Shown here piece by piece: positions 16,086-24,969 of a DNA stretch of 43,078 nt. Under the pieces are notes generated by a model. It did no database searches. It saw only the letters and a program-made list of their open reading frames with translations, and had not been told where the DNA came from. The stretch covers positions 1 to 43,078 of the forward strand of contig NZ_JXUP01000002.1 of NCBI RefSeq assembly GCF_001891085.1. Reading direction: 5' to 3'. The translations under genes and the position numbers were made by a program. Every line of letters starts with the position of its first letter. The stretch's first letter is position 1. This stretch comes from Campylobacter concisus (GTDB lineage: Bacteria; Campylobacterota; Campylobacteria; Campylobacterales; Campylobacteraceae).

Positions 16086-16260
16086 TTAATATAGAAACCC
16101 AAACAACCATAGTAGGATTTTATTCCCAGCTCTGACTTCTACATCATCGGCAGTCATATAGGAGTTTGGTATGTCCTTTATCTGTTCAAAGCCTTTTTAG
16201 TCCCCCCCCCCAATTTCAAATATAACACGATAAAGCCACCTTGTCTGTAATTACTATTTA
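16086..16260 (-). pseudogene. Relic of a DUF4143 ATPase gene, 3' end only, with a G10 tract
   Basis: Read on the minus strand this matches the last 45 or so codons of the intact gene at 20119-21315. The relic gives FEIGG, then FEQIKDIPNSYMTADDVEV, GNKILLWLFGFLY and a stop; the intact gene has FEVGG, FEQIKDMPNSFIAADDIEV and NKIPLWLFGFLY. The copy is diverged, has an in-frame stop after the G tract and lacks everything upstream. The C10 run on the plus strand (16202-16211) replaces the Gly-Gly codons. Since the intact copy lies on the other side of the STAND gene, that gene is flanked by direct repeats. Confidence 0.75.
16202..16211 (+). repeat. C10 homopolymer
   Basis: Ten consecutive cytosines (G10 on the minus strand). 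Runs of this kind slip during replication and drive phase variation in many Campylobacter surface genes. Here it lies in a gene relic, so a switching role is doubtful. Confidence 0.85.
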
Positions 16261-16314
16261 AACTAGTCGAAGCTTTACTTTGTAAAAAACTATATTAATT
16301 TATTTTATTGCCAA

Positions 16315-19300
16315 TTAATATCTATAAAATCGCTCATCTTCCATAAAATCAAATTTCTTTTCTCTATTAATACGACTTTTCAAATCATCAATCATCTCGT
16401 TAATAAAAGTCCTGTGTTTTAATAAGTTTGCCGTATTCATCATAGACATTAGTTTTTCATAAAATTCAATATCTCTTTGTATTACGGGCACCCAGCTTCC
16501 ATGGGCTGTTCTTGAATTTTTCTCAAATTCTAAGCTTTTAAATAACTCGTAATCACTATTTTTTGAAACCATATAGGTGTATAGATGTACCCTAGTATCA
16601 ATCTCGGCATTTTCAGATTCATCGTTATTAAATTCGCAAAGAAGTCCAGATATAAATATCATCCTTTCTTTATCCAGAAAATATTTATCTATAAATTTCT
16701 TAATAATATTTATTGTTTTTTGCGCATCTAATAATGGCGAATGAAATCCCATAAAAAATGATTTTAGAAATTCCCCTTTTCCAAAAATGAATTTCTTATC
16801 AGGGATTTTATGTATAGTTTCTATAATTTTTAAAAATATTTCTTCATGGTCTTTTCTATTAAACAGAATAGAAAAATCTGTATTCATATCAATATTAGCG
16901 ACATAATTACCAAGAGCATTTAATATATTAATTATATATCTGTGTATAAAATCAGAATCATCGTTCAAAAATTTATTTAAAATTGTAGCATCATAATCAA
17001 AATCTACAATATCTTTTAGACACATAAAATAGGTTTTTTCTATCAGTTTTTTATCTGTTTTGATATATTCATCTAACATACCAGTAAACTGGTAGAAAAA
17101 CATCTCAATAGTTATTAAAAATTTGTTATTGCTGATAGCTCTATTACAAAGTACTTTTAATATTTTTAGTGTAATGTCTTTTTTGATATTTTCATACTTT
17201 TGCAAATAGTTAAAGTATTGTGGGATATTCGCAATATCGGCACTTTTATACAAATCAAGCAAATTCTTAACATCCGCTTGAGTGATATCGTTTTCGTCTA
17301 TGGCTGCAAATATCCCAAATTTCCAAAAGTCTTTTGCTTTAAAATTCTGTTTTTCTATAAACTCAAAAGCACCATTTTTGCCCAAAATCTTTATAAGAAT
17401 ATGACGATCTAAATATAATAAAAATGGATTGCCTAGCTTAAAATACTCGCCTAAAACCTCCATAAATAGCCCTGAGTCATCACTTGATAAAATTTCAAGC
17501 AACATACTAAAGTTGTTTTTAAAACTATATGTATCGTTATCATCAATTGCATTATAAATTTCTACGCATATATTAAGTAGCTCTAGCCACTTGTCTTTTA
17601 TTTTATTATTATTTACAAAGTCTATTAGCTTGTTTTTTATATACACCTTGTTTTGTTCAATATCATTGCCTTTAAAATTTTTATAAGGACTTGTACACAA
17701 CAAATCATCTATACCAAAATAACTATGCTTAAATAGAGTTTGTATACTTTTATCATATGTAATGTTATTTTTATCCAAAAAAGATAAAAAATTTCTTACT
17801 ATTTTACAATGCTTATAAATCTTTGGATTAAAGTATTTTGTAGCCAAGGCTAATATGTATTTTTTGTCTCGTTCTATTATTTTTGTGCTATTTGAAATAT
17901 TATTTTTTCTAGAGTATATATTTATAAACATTTTCAAGTCTGTTAAAAAATAATTATTTTTAAAAATCTCATCGAGTCTTTCAAATATAGTTTTTCTAAA
18001 ATTAATCAAAGCTTGTGTTAGAACAAGAGCATAGTTGTATAAACTTAATGTTCTACCATGATATCTAGCATATTGAAAGTCAGTGCCTAACATCTCGCTG
18101 GCAATCCCAATAAAGAGTCTTCTTAGGAGCAAAGTATCGCTATTTTTTGATAGTTCCCAAAGCCTATCCATAACTATCTTTTCTTTTTTGTATCCATATC
18201 TATAGCTATTAAGCTCATATCCAAAATCTTTTACCAAAGTATAAATAACTTCATGTATTTTATTTGGCTTTTTATTTAGATACATAACTATTAGATCTAT
18301 CGCGATCTTTAGATTATTTTCGTCATTACTCCTAGATAGTAAAGAAAGTATATATAGTATAGTATCTGATTTATTATCGCTACTTTTAAAAATATCAATG
18401 GTATTTACATCTATATGCTCTTGTTCTAAGTCTTGTATTTCTTCATGTAGTTTTTCTAGTATTTCTGATTCTTTTAGATACCAAAAAATTTCTACAAACT
18501 CTATTATTGGATTATCATCATGCCCCACCAACAATGATTTATCTGAATATTCTATCCATAATCTATCTACAGGATCTTTTAGCTCTTTTAAGATTAAATT
18601 GATATCAAAAACCGGCACTATTTGATTTAAAACATCTCTTATTTTGCCTGAATGGTTTGGAAAAAAAATTACTATAAAACTACTTATTTTTAGGCTTTTA
18701 TCCACAAATACAGTCTTATAAAAAAGATAGGATGCTAGTATCTGATCTGATACTTTAATGACACTATTTTCATACATATCAAATATCTCATATCTATGAA
18801 GCTTTTCTATTTTATCCCAAATAGCAACAATATCAACCTCAAAGACTTGTTTTATAACTTCCACTTGTTTATCGTTTTGCCTGTCGATCATTCTAAAAAA
18901 TGCTACTATCGCAACTATTTTTTCAATCTCAATATCACCAAAAATATTTATATCATTATCAGCACTTTTAAAATACTCTTTGTATAAATCATACGTATTA
19001 TTTACAGCATCAAAAGATCCATTTTGAGCTATTTTACAAGCCATAAAAGCCATTCTTGGATTATTTTGTGAAATCTCTAAAATTTTTTCGTTATGTATAG
19101 GATCTATATTTTTAAAATTTCTAGAAATGATTTCACTTACTGAGATATTGTGCATAGATTGTATTTCAATAACTGAGTAACTAATATTGCTTGGAACTTT
19201 ATCTATAATATCTTTAGCATAGTCTCTAACTGTAGCAACTATTTTAATTTGAGAATTTGTAATTTTTTTGTTAAAAGAGTTAAACAAATATCCAAGTGCT

Positions 19301-20109
19301 TGATGAATCCTGTTGACATCATCAATAAAAATTAAGAATTTCTCATCTTCAACTTTAAAATACGCCATCAAATCATCGTAAATATTGACACCTCTATTAA
19401 AAATGGCCTTAAATTTATACCCATTTTCCTTAGCAAATTTAGGTGCGACCTCTATTGTTAATCTTGTTTTTCCAACTCCGGCTTTTCCTGTTATAAACGT
19501 TATTTGGTTATCCTTTAAGGCAAATTCTATATCAGCCACTTCTTTATCTCTACAACACAGCACCGTGTTTAGTGGCGTAGCATAGCCGCCGCTTTCATAC
19601 TCCGCAACAAAATCGCTCTCGTCTAATATCTGCATAGTATCTACGCTGACGCTAAGAAAATCATATGCTATTTTAGAATAGTTTACATACAAGTCATTTG
19701 CTAGACTTGAAATTCCTATAAAAAATAATTTATCTTTTGAATTACAATACTTTTGTAAAATTTCTAATTCATTAGGCTTAATATCGCAATTACAAGCTAG
19801 AATAACTTTCTTTATTTTAGAGATACTAATACCAGTTTTTGCTTCATCAAAACATTTTTTTAAATCTTTTAAAAATTTAGACAATATATCCGATTTTTGC
19901 GTTGTACATTCTACAAAGATATAATTCCCGTCTTCTAGCGCCACAAAACTATCTGGTGTCCCTGAAATAGGTTTATCTTCGCCTATCTTTGTACCGTTTG
20001 AATGAACCATAAAAGAAAACTTTTTGGATAAATATGTGTTTATCAATTTGTGAAATTTTGAAGCATCTATCTGAGATAACTCTTGTTCTATTTGGTTTAT
20101 TTTACTCAT
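16315..20109 (-). CDS. Nuclease-STAND NTPase (Avs-like candidate)
   Basis: A 1264-residue protein. Residues 30-75 look like a PD-(D/E)XK nuclease core (GTPDSF with D53, then FVECTTQK with E67 and K72). Residues 185-300 form a P-loop NTPase of the STAND class: GKAGVGKT at 208-215, Walker B FLIFIDDVN with D263/D264, and ATVRD at 292-296. About 800 residues of alpha-helical repeat-like sequence follow. A nuclease, a STAND NTPase and a long helical sensor is the layout of Avs antiphage proteins, which recognise phage proteins and then degrade DNA. The gene is very AT-rich, follows the DUF4143 gene after 9 nt and has AGGA before its ATG. Confidence 0.75.
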   Translation of the reverse strand: MSKINQIEQELSQIDASKFHKLINTYLSKKFSFMVHSNGTKIGEDKPISGTPDSFVALEDGNYIFVECTTQKSDILSKFLKDLKKCFDEAKTGISISKIKKVILACNCDIKPNELEILQKYCNSKDKLFFIGISSLANDLYVNYSKIAYDFLSVSVDTMQILDESDFVAEYESGGYATPLNTVLCCRDKEVADIEFALKDNQITFITGKAGVGKTRLTIEVAPKFAKENGYKFKAIFNRGVNIYDDLMAYFKVEDEKFLIFIDDVNRIHQALGYLFNSFNKKITNSQIKIVATVRDYAKDIIDKVPSNISYSVIEIQSMHNISVSEIISRNFKNIDPIHNEKILEISQNNPRMAFMACKIAQNGSFDAVNNTYDLYKEYFKSADNDINIFGDIEIEKIVAIVAFFRMIDRQNDKQVEVIKQVFEVDIVAIWDKIEKLHRYEIFDMYENSVIKVSDQILASYLFYKTVFVDKSLKISSFIVIFFPNHSGKIRDVLNQIVPVFDINLILKELKDPVDRLWIEYSDKSLLVGHDDNPIIEFVEIFWYLKESEILEKLHEEIQDLEQEHIDVNTIDIFKSSDNKSDTILYILSLLSRSNDENNLKIAIDLIVMYLNKKPNKIHEVIYTLVKDFGYELNSYRYGYKKEKIVMDRLWELSKNSDTLLLRRLFIGIASEMLGTDFQYARYHGRTLSLYNYALVLTQALINFRKTIFERLDEIFKNNYFLTDLKMFINIYSRKNNISNSTKIIERDKKYILALATKYFNPKIYKHCKIVRNFLSFLDKNNITYDKSIQTLFKHSYFGIDDLLCTSPYKNFKGNDIEQNKVYIKNKLIDFVNNNKIKDKWLELLNICVEIYNAIDDNDTYSFKNNFSMLLEILSSDDSGLFMEVLGEYFKLGNPFLLYLDRHILIKILGKNGAFEFIEKQNFKAKDFWKFGIFAAIDENDITQADVKNLLDLYKSADIANIPQYFNYLQKYENIKKDITLKILKVLCNRAISNNKFLITIEMFFYQFTGMLDEYIKTDKKLIEKTYFMCLKDIVDFDYDATILNKFLNDDSDFIHRYIINILNALGNYVANIDMNTDFSILFNRKDHEEIFLKIIETIHKIPDKKFIFGKGEFLKSFFMGFHSPLLDAQKTINIIKKFIDKYFLDKERMIFISGLLCEFNNDESENAEIDTRVHLYTYMVSKNSDYELFKSLEFEKNSRTAHGSWVPVIQRDIEFYEKLMSMMNTANLLKHRTFINEMIDDLKSRINREKKFDFMEDERFYRY

Positions 20110-20118
20110 ATATAAATC

Positions 20119-21315
20119 CTAATACAAAAACCCAAACAGCCAAAGTGGAATTTTATTTCCAACTCCTACTTCAATATCATCTGCTGCTATAAATGAATTT
20201 GGCATATCCTTAATCTGCTCAAAGCTCTTTTTTGCTCCGCCTACTTCAAAGACAAATTCGCCTATTATATAATCTCCGGCTTTGCCCGAGTAAATTTCAG
20301 TAATATTTCCAAGCTGATTGGCAAAGAATGTTTCTCTCACATTTCCTATATCAGGGCTGTTTATATACATTAAATTTGTATTTTCAAGGTAAATTTTGTC
20401 TGCCTTATCCATATTTTTTATAGCAAGCTCGTTTTTCATTAAAAGTCTTATAAGTCCAGCACTATCAAGCATAGCAAGATACTCTTTTAGGGTTCTATCG
20501 TCTCTTATATCAACAAGCGATTTTAGGCTTGAGTAGTTTGGTTGATACGGGACATTCGTACTTATGGCATGAGTTAAGATCTTTAGCTTTCTTGCCGTAT
20601 TGCCGTTTAAATTTGGATATATACTTAAAAGATCGCTATCTATCGTAGCTTCTATGCTTTGTTTAAGAGTCTGATAAAAGGTGGTATCATTTGGCATATC
20701 GTTATAGTACGGGTAGTAACCCGCCTTTAGATACTCTCTAAAAAGCTTAATGACGGCTAGCTCTTTTTGTTTTAAGGCGTTAATGATGTCAATAGCTATC
20801 CCCTGATGATTTGTAAGTAAATTTGTAAGCTCAATAGCTTCTAAATTTATACCATACCTTAGTCCTACATACTCCCTAAAGCTCATTCCGCTCATCTTAT
20901 AAACGATCGCTCTTCTACTTAGATCATGAGAGCTTTTTAATACTTCAAGAGCAGATGAGCCGGTAGCTACTATGTTTAACTCTTTAAAATTATCATAGGC
21001 AAATTTTAATACGGCCGATATATCTTTACTTTTATGAATTTCATCTAGATATAGATGCTTTCCGCCATTTAATACAAACTCTCTTATAATCGAGGTTATA
21101 TCGTTTGATATCTCTATGTCATCTAGGCTTAGGTAAAGACTATCTTTGTTTTTACTGGCAAGTTGAGCTAACGTAGTTGTTTTACCTATTCCTCTTTGTC
21201 CCAGGATAACGATAAGCCTATGAGATAAATCTTTGGAATCTATAAAATATCTTTTAAATTTATGGTTATTTAACCTTATAAGGTCATTGCTCTTTAAAAA
21301 AAGTTGATCTAACAT
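20119..21315 (-). CDS. AAA ATPase with DUF4143 domain
   Basis: A 398-residue protein of the AAA_14/DUF4143 family. Walker A is GQRGIGKTT at 39-47, Walker B LYLDEIH at 88-94 and the sensor motif ATGSSA follows; the C-terminal DUF4143 region contains FFANQLG and YIIGEFVFEVGG, which has a nuclease-like look. The cellular role of the family is unclear; it is common on mobile elements. It is the first gene of a two-gene minus-strand unit with the STAND protein 9 nt downstream, so the two may act together. A decayed copy of its 3' end lies beyond the STAND gene. Confidence 0.88.
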   Translation of the reverse strand: MLDQLFLKSNDLIRLNNHKFKRYFIDSKDLSHRLIVILGQRGIGKTTTLAQLASKNKDSLYLSLDDIEISNDITSIIREFVLNGGKHLYLDEIHKSKDISAVLKFAYDNFKELNIVATGSSALEVLKSSHDLSRRAIVYKMSGMSFREYVGLRYGINLEAIELTNLLTNHQGIAIDIINALKQKELAVIKLFREYLKAGYYPYYNDMPNDTTFYQTLKQSIEATIDSDLLSIYPNLNGNTARKLKILTHAISTNVPYQPNYSSLKSLVDIRDDRTLKEYLAMLDSAGLIRLLMKNELAIKNMDKADKIYLENTNLMYINSPDIGNVRETFFANQLGNITEIYSGKAGDYIIGEFVFEVGGAKKSFEQIKDMPNSFIAADDIEVGVGNKIPLWLFGFLY

Positions 21316-21536
21316 GACTTATTCCTAAATTATGTAATACAATACAATTATATCACAAAAATATGTGTAATAAAATACAGATAAGATTATTTTTTAAGTA
21401 AAAGCATATTTTATTGCAAATGACTATATACATTTTTATGGAAGAAAGCAACCTTAATAATAGTGCTATTGTGTTCTTTTTGAAATTTAATTTCCTTAAT
21501 ATTAAAGCATTACTTTTAACACCCAACCTTTTTCTC
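21316..21536. other. AT-rich promoter region of the DUF4143-STAND unit
   Basis: Very AT-rich sequence upstream of the minus-strand ATG at 21315. I see no gene. A minus-strand promoter for the two-gene unit must lie here, but no single -10 box stands out. Confidence 0.4.
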
Positions 21537-21600
21537 ATTGATAAAAATTTATCTCTTTAACTAGATCCTTTAGAATTTAGGGAGTTGCCAGTTTTTGTAG
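21537..21600 (-). pseudogene. Relic of the 3' end of an integrase gene
   Basis: Read on the minus strand this gives TP(stop)ILKDLVKEINFYQ, matching the end of the intact integrase at 35208-37349 (TPKILKDLVEEVNFYQ). The nucleotide match covers about 55 bases, including ACTAGATCCTTTAGAATTT, with scattered differences. It is therefore the tail of a second, lost integrase of the same family and marks a likely former element boundary. I could not find an attachment-site copy next to it. Confidence 0.75.
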
Positions 21601-21808
21601 GTTTTTGAAACCTTCGCGAGCCCATTTGTGAAAGCCTATATGTGAAAAAATATCATCTTATAGTTCATATACTCGCCCAAATATCTCAGCATTTTTGTTC
21701 TTTTGTATGAGCTTAAATATAGCAGCTGCACTGGCTATGCCATTTTTAGGTCTACCACACATCGTGCGGTATATCCATCTTACGCAGACAAAGCATTGAT
21801 TTGTCGAG

Positions 21809-21895
21809 TCATTTAACAAGTGACCTAGCATATCCTTGCGCTTGCTTCTCTTTGCCGGCCTCAAATGACTCTTTTACATGTTTGATCTTTTTCAT
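21809..21895 (-). CDS. 28-residue basic protein, possibly a truncated gene
   Basis: AAAAAAGGAG 6 nt upstream of the ATG makes this start convincing. The frame runs 28 codons, MKKIKHVKESFEAGKEKQAQ and eight more, before TGA. Downstream, other frames remain open to about 21658 with no clear homology, so this may be the head of a longer gene cut by a frameshift. I recognise no family. It lies between the integrase relic and the promoter of the DUF2779 gene. Confidence 0.35.
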   Translation of the reverse strand: MKKIKHVKESFEAGKEKQAQGYARSLVK

Positions 21896-21933
21896 CACCA
21901 CTCCTTTTTTGGATGAATTTTAAAGTAAGAAAT

Positions 21934-21966
21934 GGACAAATTTTATTCCTATTTTGCTGGTATGAT
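21934..21966 (+). promoter_or_regulatory. Operator (weak copy) and -10 for the DUF2779 gene
   Basis: GGACA-N6-ATTCC at 21934-21949 is followed after 11 nt by TATGAT at 21961-21966. The second half-site is poor, but the position relative to the -10 box is identical to the six better copies in this island. Confidence 0.45.
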
Positions 21967-22043
21967 CTCACAAAAAAGGACTTTAAAACAAAGATCTTTT
22001 TGACGATATTATAGAAATAAAACAAATTTTAAAGGCATAGATA

Positions 22044-23522
22044 ATGGTACTATCTAAATCCCTCTACATCCGCGGCCTTCAGTGCGAAAAGAGCCTTTGG
22101 CTAAAAAAGAAAAAGCCTGAAGTTTTGCAAGCTCCGGATGACGGCGCACAGGCCGTGTTTGATACGGGCACTTCAGTCGGCGAGCTAGCCTGTGAGCTTT
22201 TTAGTGGCGGAGAGAGGATAGAGTATACCAGCGATTTTAGCTCGCAGATGGCAAAAACAAAAGAGCTTATCGAGCACGGCGCAAAGGTCATATATGAGGC
22301 TACGTTTTGCTTTGACGGCATACTTGTGATGGTCGATATCCTTCGTATCGGCAAGGACGAGCTTATCATCAACGAAGTAAAGAGCTCAACCTCGGTAAAA
22401 GACGTCTATATCGATGATGCGAGCATTCAGTACTACGTCCTTAGCTCGCTTGGCTACAAGGTGAGTGCCGTAAATATCATCCACATAGATAACAGCTACA
22501 TAAGAGGCGAGAAGCTCGAGCTTGAGAAGTTTTTTCATATCGAAGACGTAACCGAGCAAGTAAAGCAAAAACAAGCGGACATCCCTCAAATTTTAAGTAA
22601 ATTTGATGAAATTCTTAGCAAAGATGTTGAACCAGAGATTGATATCGGAGTTCAGTGCGCTGACCCATATCTTTGCGATGCTTGGGAGTACTGCTGGCGC
22701 GAGCAGCGAGACATACCAGAGTATAGTATTTTTGATATTAGCGGCTTAAGAAGTAAAAAGAGATTCGAGCTTTATAAAAGTGGCGTGATTAAATTTGAAG
22801 ACATCAAAGAGCTAGATAAATTTAACGCCTCCCAGCAGATCCAAATCCGCTCCGAACTATCCAAGGAGCAGATCATAGATAAAGAGGCTATTAAAGAATT
22901 TCTAGAGACACTTAGCTATCCGCTCTATCATCTCGACTTTGAAACATTTCAGCAAGCGGTGCCTGAGTTTATAGGGCTTAGGCCTTACGAGCAGATACCT
23001 TTTCAGTTTTCTATCCATAAAGATGACGGCAAGGGAAATTTAGAGCATTTTGAGTTTTTGGCCGAGGCCGGAACCGATCCTAGATATGAGCTAGCTCTAA
23101 ATTTGATCAAATTTATCCCGCAGGGCGCCTGTATGCTGGCTTATAACATGAGTTTTGAAAAAGGAGTGATAAGACGCCTAGCCAAAATTTATCCGCAAAT
23201 CTCAAACGAGCTTATGGCTATTTATGACAATATAAAAGACCTCATGGCGCCGTTTGCTAGCAAAAGCTACTACCACCCAAAAATGCAAGGTAGCTACTCG
23301 ATAAAGTACGTCTTGCCGGCACTTGTGCCTGAGTTTGAGTCGGCATACAAGGATCTAAATTTGATCCATCACGGCGGCGAAGCGATGCAGGCTTATGAAG
23401 CTATGGCGCATATGTCAGTAAATGAGCGAGATGCCTATAAAAAGGCACTTTTAGCATACTGTAAGCTAGATACTCTAGCGATGGTTAAGGTTTTAGAAAA
23501 ACTAAGAAAGATCGTACACTAA
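22044..23522 (+). CDS. DUF2779 protein: Cas4/RecB-like nuclease plus DEDD-type exonuclease domain
   Basis: A 492-residue protein. The N-terminal half has a RecB/Cas4-type PD-(D/E)XK core (D98, INEVKSS with E111 and K113, then DASIQYY). Four cysteines, C14 in GLQCEKSLWL and C205, C211 and C217, could hold an iron-sulfur cluster as in Cas4 and AddB. The C-terminal half has an RNase H-like exonuclease pattern (HLDFETF with D298 and E300, YNMSFEKGVI, and YCKLDTLAM). It probably degrades DNA or RNA. Its GC content is higher than that of its AT-rich neighbours, suggesting a separate origin. A weak copy of the shared operator lies upstream; the gap to the next gene carries another. Confidence 0.85.
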   Translation: MVLSKSLYIRGLQCEKSLWLKKKKPEVLQAPDDGAQAVFDTGTSVGELACELFSGGERIEYTSDFSSQMAKTKELIEHGAKVIYEATFCFDGILVMVDILRIGKDELIINEVKSSTSVKDVYIDDASIQYYVLSSLGYKVSAVNIIHIDNSYIRGEKLELEKFFHIEDVTEQVKQKQADIPQILSKFDEILSKDVEPEIDIGVQCADPYLCDAWEYCWREQRDIPEYSIFDISGLRSKKRFELYKSGVIKFEDIKELDKFNASQQIQIRSELSKEQIIDKEAIKEFLETLSYPLYHLDFETFQQAVPEFIGLRPYEQIPFQFSIHKDDGKGNLEHFEFLAEAGTDPRYELALNLIKFIPQGACMLAYNMSFEKGVIRRLAKIYPQISNELMAIYDNIKDLMAPFASKSYYHPKMQGSYSIKYVLPALVPEFESAYKDLNLIHHGGEAMQAYEAMAHMSVNERDAYKKALLAYCKLDTLAMVKVLEKLRKIVH

Positions 23523-23553
23523 GACAAAAAATGCCCAGTTTATTAGATATAAT
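23522..23553 (+). promoter_or_regulatory. Operator and -10 for the PD-(D/E)XK nuclease gene
   Basis: AGACA-N5-TGCCC at 23522-23536, then 11 nt, then a perfect TATAAT at 23548-23553. It begins at the stop codon of the DUF2779 gene, so the downstream gene has its own promoter rather than relying on read-through. Confidence 0.65.
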
Positions 23554-23578
23554 GTTTTAAAAATAAAAGGAAAAAAGT

Positions 23579-24787
23579 ATGAATATAGAAAAACTTGAAT
23601 CTATGTTAAAACAAATCAAATTTCTAAGCGACAAGTTAGAAGCTAAAAAGTTGCGTGGCAATAACGACTATAACTTATTTTTGGCACTTCTAGATATAAA
23701 CGATGAGGTTCGGTTACATTCTCGATTTATATATTCGCTTTTAGATACAAGTTCTCCACACTACCAAAAAGAGCTATTTTTAGAGCTTTTTATAAAAGCG
23801 TGTGGACTAGATGATTTCGGACTAAATTTACAAACCGCAAAAGTCTATAAAGAGTACGAAAATATAGATATCTATATAACCGACGGCACGAAGCATATTA
23901 TCTTAGAAAATAAAATAAATGCCGGCGATCAAGAGGCTCAGATAAAAAGATATATAAAAACCGTCCAAAAAGAAAACGACGGCGAGGCTGAAATTTATGT
24001 GCTATTTTTATCGCCGCAAGGGCGCGCGCCTAGCGACTATAGTCTGGATGGATTAAAAATCAAAGACAGTAAAATTATAGATGAAAATAGCAACGAAGTG
24101 GCTAAATTTAAGGCTGTATCTTATAACAAAGAGATAATGAAATGGCTTGGCTCGTGTCTTGATGAGGCCGGGAATTTGGCAAATTTAGCCGCCGTGATAT
24201 CGCAATACAAAAACGTCATTGAAAAAATTTATGGAACCTATAAAGGAGTAGAGATGGATACTGAGGAAATAAGTAAGATAATACTAGAGAACTATGATAT
24301 AGTCGATGAAATAAGAAATAAATACTTTGATATAGCCAATGCAAAGAGACTTAATGAATTTATGTCAAACGTAAAGACTGAGCTTGAAAAAAGATTATCA
24401 CAAGAATGGTGCGTAGAAATAGAAGAGGCTGATACTAGAAGGTATTTTGAACCTATAAGTTTTTATAAATATAGTTGGGGCAATGACCATATACTAACTT
24501 TTACTCTAGAATTTGACAATAGAAACTTTCTAAATCCATATATTGGCCTTGCTTATGATATGGATAAAATAAATAAGGCATACGTTGATAGTATACAAGT
24601 TAAAATTTCTAGCGAATGGAATATAGGTGCGAGATTTGCCAGATGGAAATGGCTAAAAAAAGATCAGTTCCTAAGAGAGATAATTATCAATAAGTACAGC
24701 GAAACCGAGCTGGTAGATGAGCTAATAAAAATGAAAGACGAGCTAGAGCCATTGGCTGATGAAATCATTAAGTTGGCTATGGTATAA
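23579..24787 (+). CDS. PD-(D/E)XK nuclease family protein
   Basis: A 402-residue protein. The nuclease core is easy to see: NIDIYITDG (D97), IILENKINAGDQEAQ (E110, K112 and a conserved glutamine), matching the PDDEXK_4-type family often found in phage-defence islands. The C-terminal half (about 230-402) contains aromatic-rich strands and helices of unknown role. AAAAGG lies 7 nt before the ATG. It has its own promoter with the shared operator and is followed by an inverted repeat at 24813-24862. Confidence 0.85.
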   Translation: MNIEKLESMLKQIKFLSDKLEAKKLRGNNDYNLFLALLDINDEVRLHSRFIYSLLDTSSPHYQKELFLELFIKACGLDDFGLNLQTAKVYKEYENIDIYITDGTKHIILENKINAGDQEAQIKRYIKTVQKENDGEAEIYVLFLSPQGRAPSDYSLDGLKIKDSKIIDENSNEVAKFKAVSYNKEIMKWLGSCLDEAGNLANLAAVISQYKNVIEKIYGTYKGVEMDTEEISKIILENYDIVDEIRNKYFDIANAKRLNEFMSNVKTELEKRLSQEWCVEIEEADTRRYFEPISFYKYSWGNDHILTFTLEFDNRNFLNPYIGLAYDMDKINKAYVDSIQVKISSEWNIGARFARWKWLKKDQFLREIIINKYSETELVDELIKMKDELEPLADEIIKLAMV

Positions 24788-24812
24788 GTCAAACAGTTAT
24801 TTTTGGATAGAT

Positions 24813-24862
24813 GGGTCGCCTCAATCGCTAATGCCAATTTAAAGAGTTGGCGATTGGTTGAC
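24813..24862. repeat. Imperfect inverted repeat after the nuclease gene
   Basis: GGTC/GACC and TCAATCGC/GCGATTGG pair around a 21-nt loop, with a 3-by-3 internal loop between the two stems. No T-run follows, so it is not a standard intrinsic terminator; a weak terminator or structured 3' end is possible. Confidence 0.4.
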
Positions 24863-24919
24863 CGACCTTAACTGTATCTATTTCTAAACTATGGCAAAAG
24901 CTGTTATATAGATACTTAT

Positions 24920-24951
24920 AGACAAATTCTGTCCATATTTTTATTTATAAT
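24920..24951 (+). promoter_or_regulatory. Operator and -10 for the gene at 24970
   Basis: AGACA-N5-TGTCC at 24920-24934, 11 nt, then a perfect TATAAT at 24946-24951. It is one of the clearest examples of the shared arrangement. Confidence 0.7.
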
Positions 24952-24969
24952 AAAAATATAGGAGCAAAA

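Noticed and set aside
21353-21538. 61-codon minus-strand frame upstream of the DUF4143 gene
   Set aside because: Low-complexity AT-rich translation in a promoter region, no ribosome-binding site.
21658-21864. 68-codon minus-strand frame
   Set aside because: It overlaps the better supported small frame at 21809-21895 in another phase and has no recognisable start signal; it may be part of the same decayed gene.
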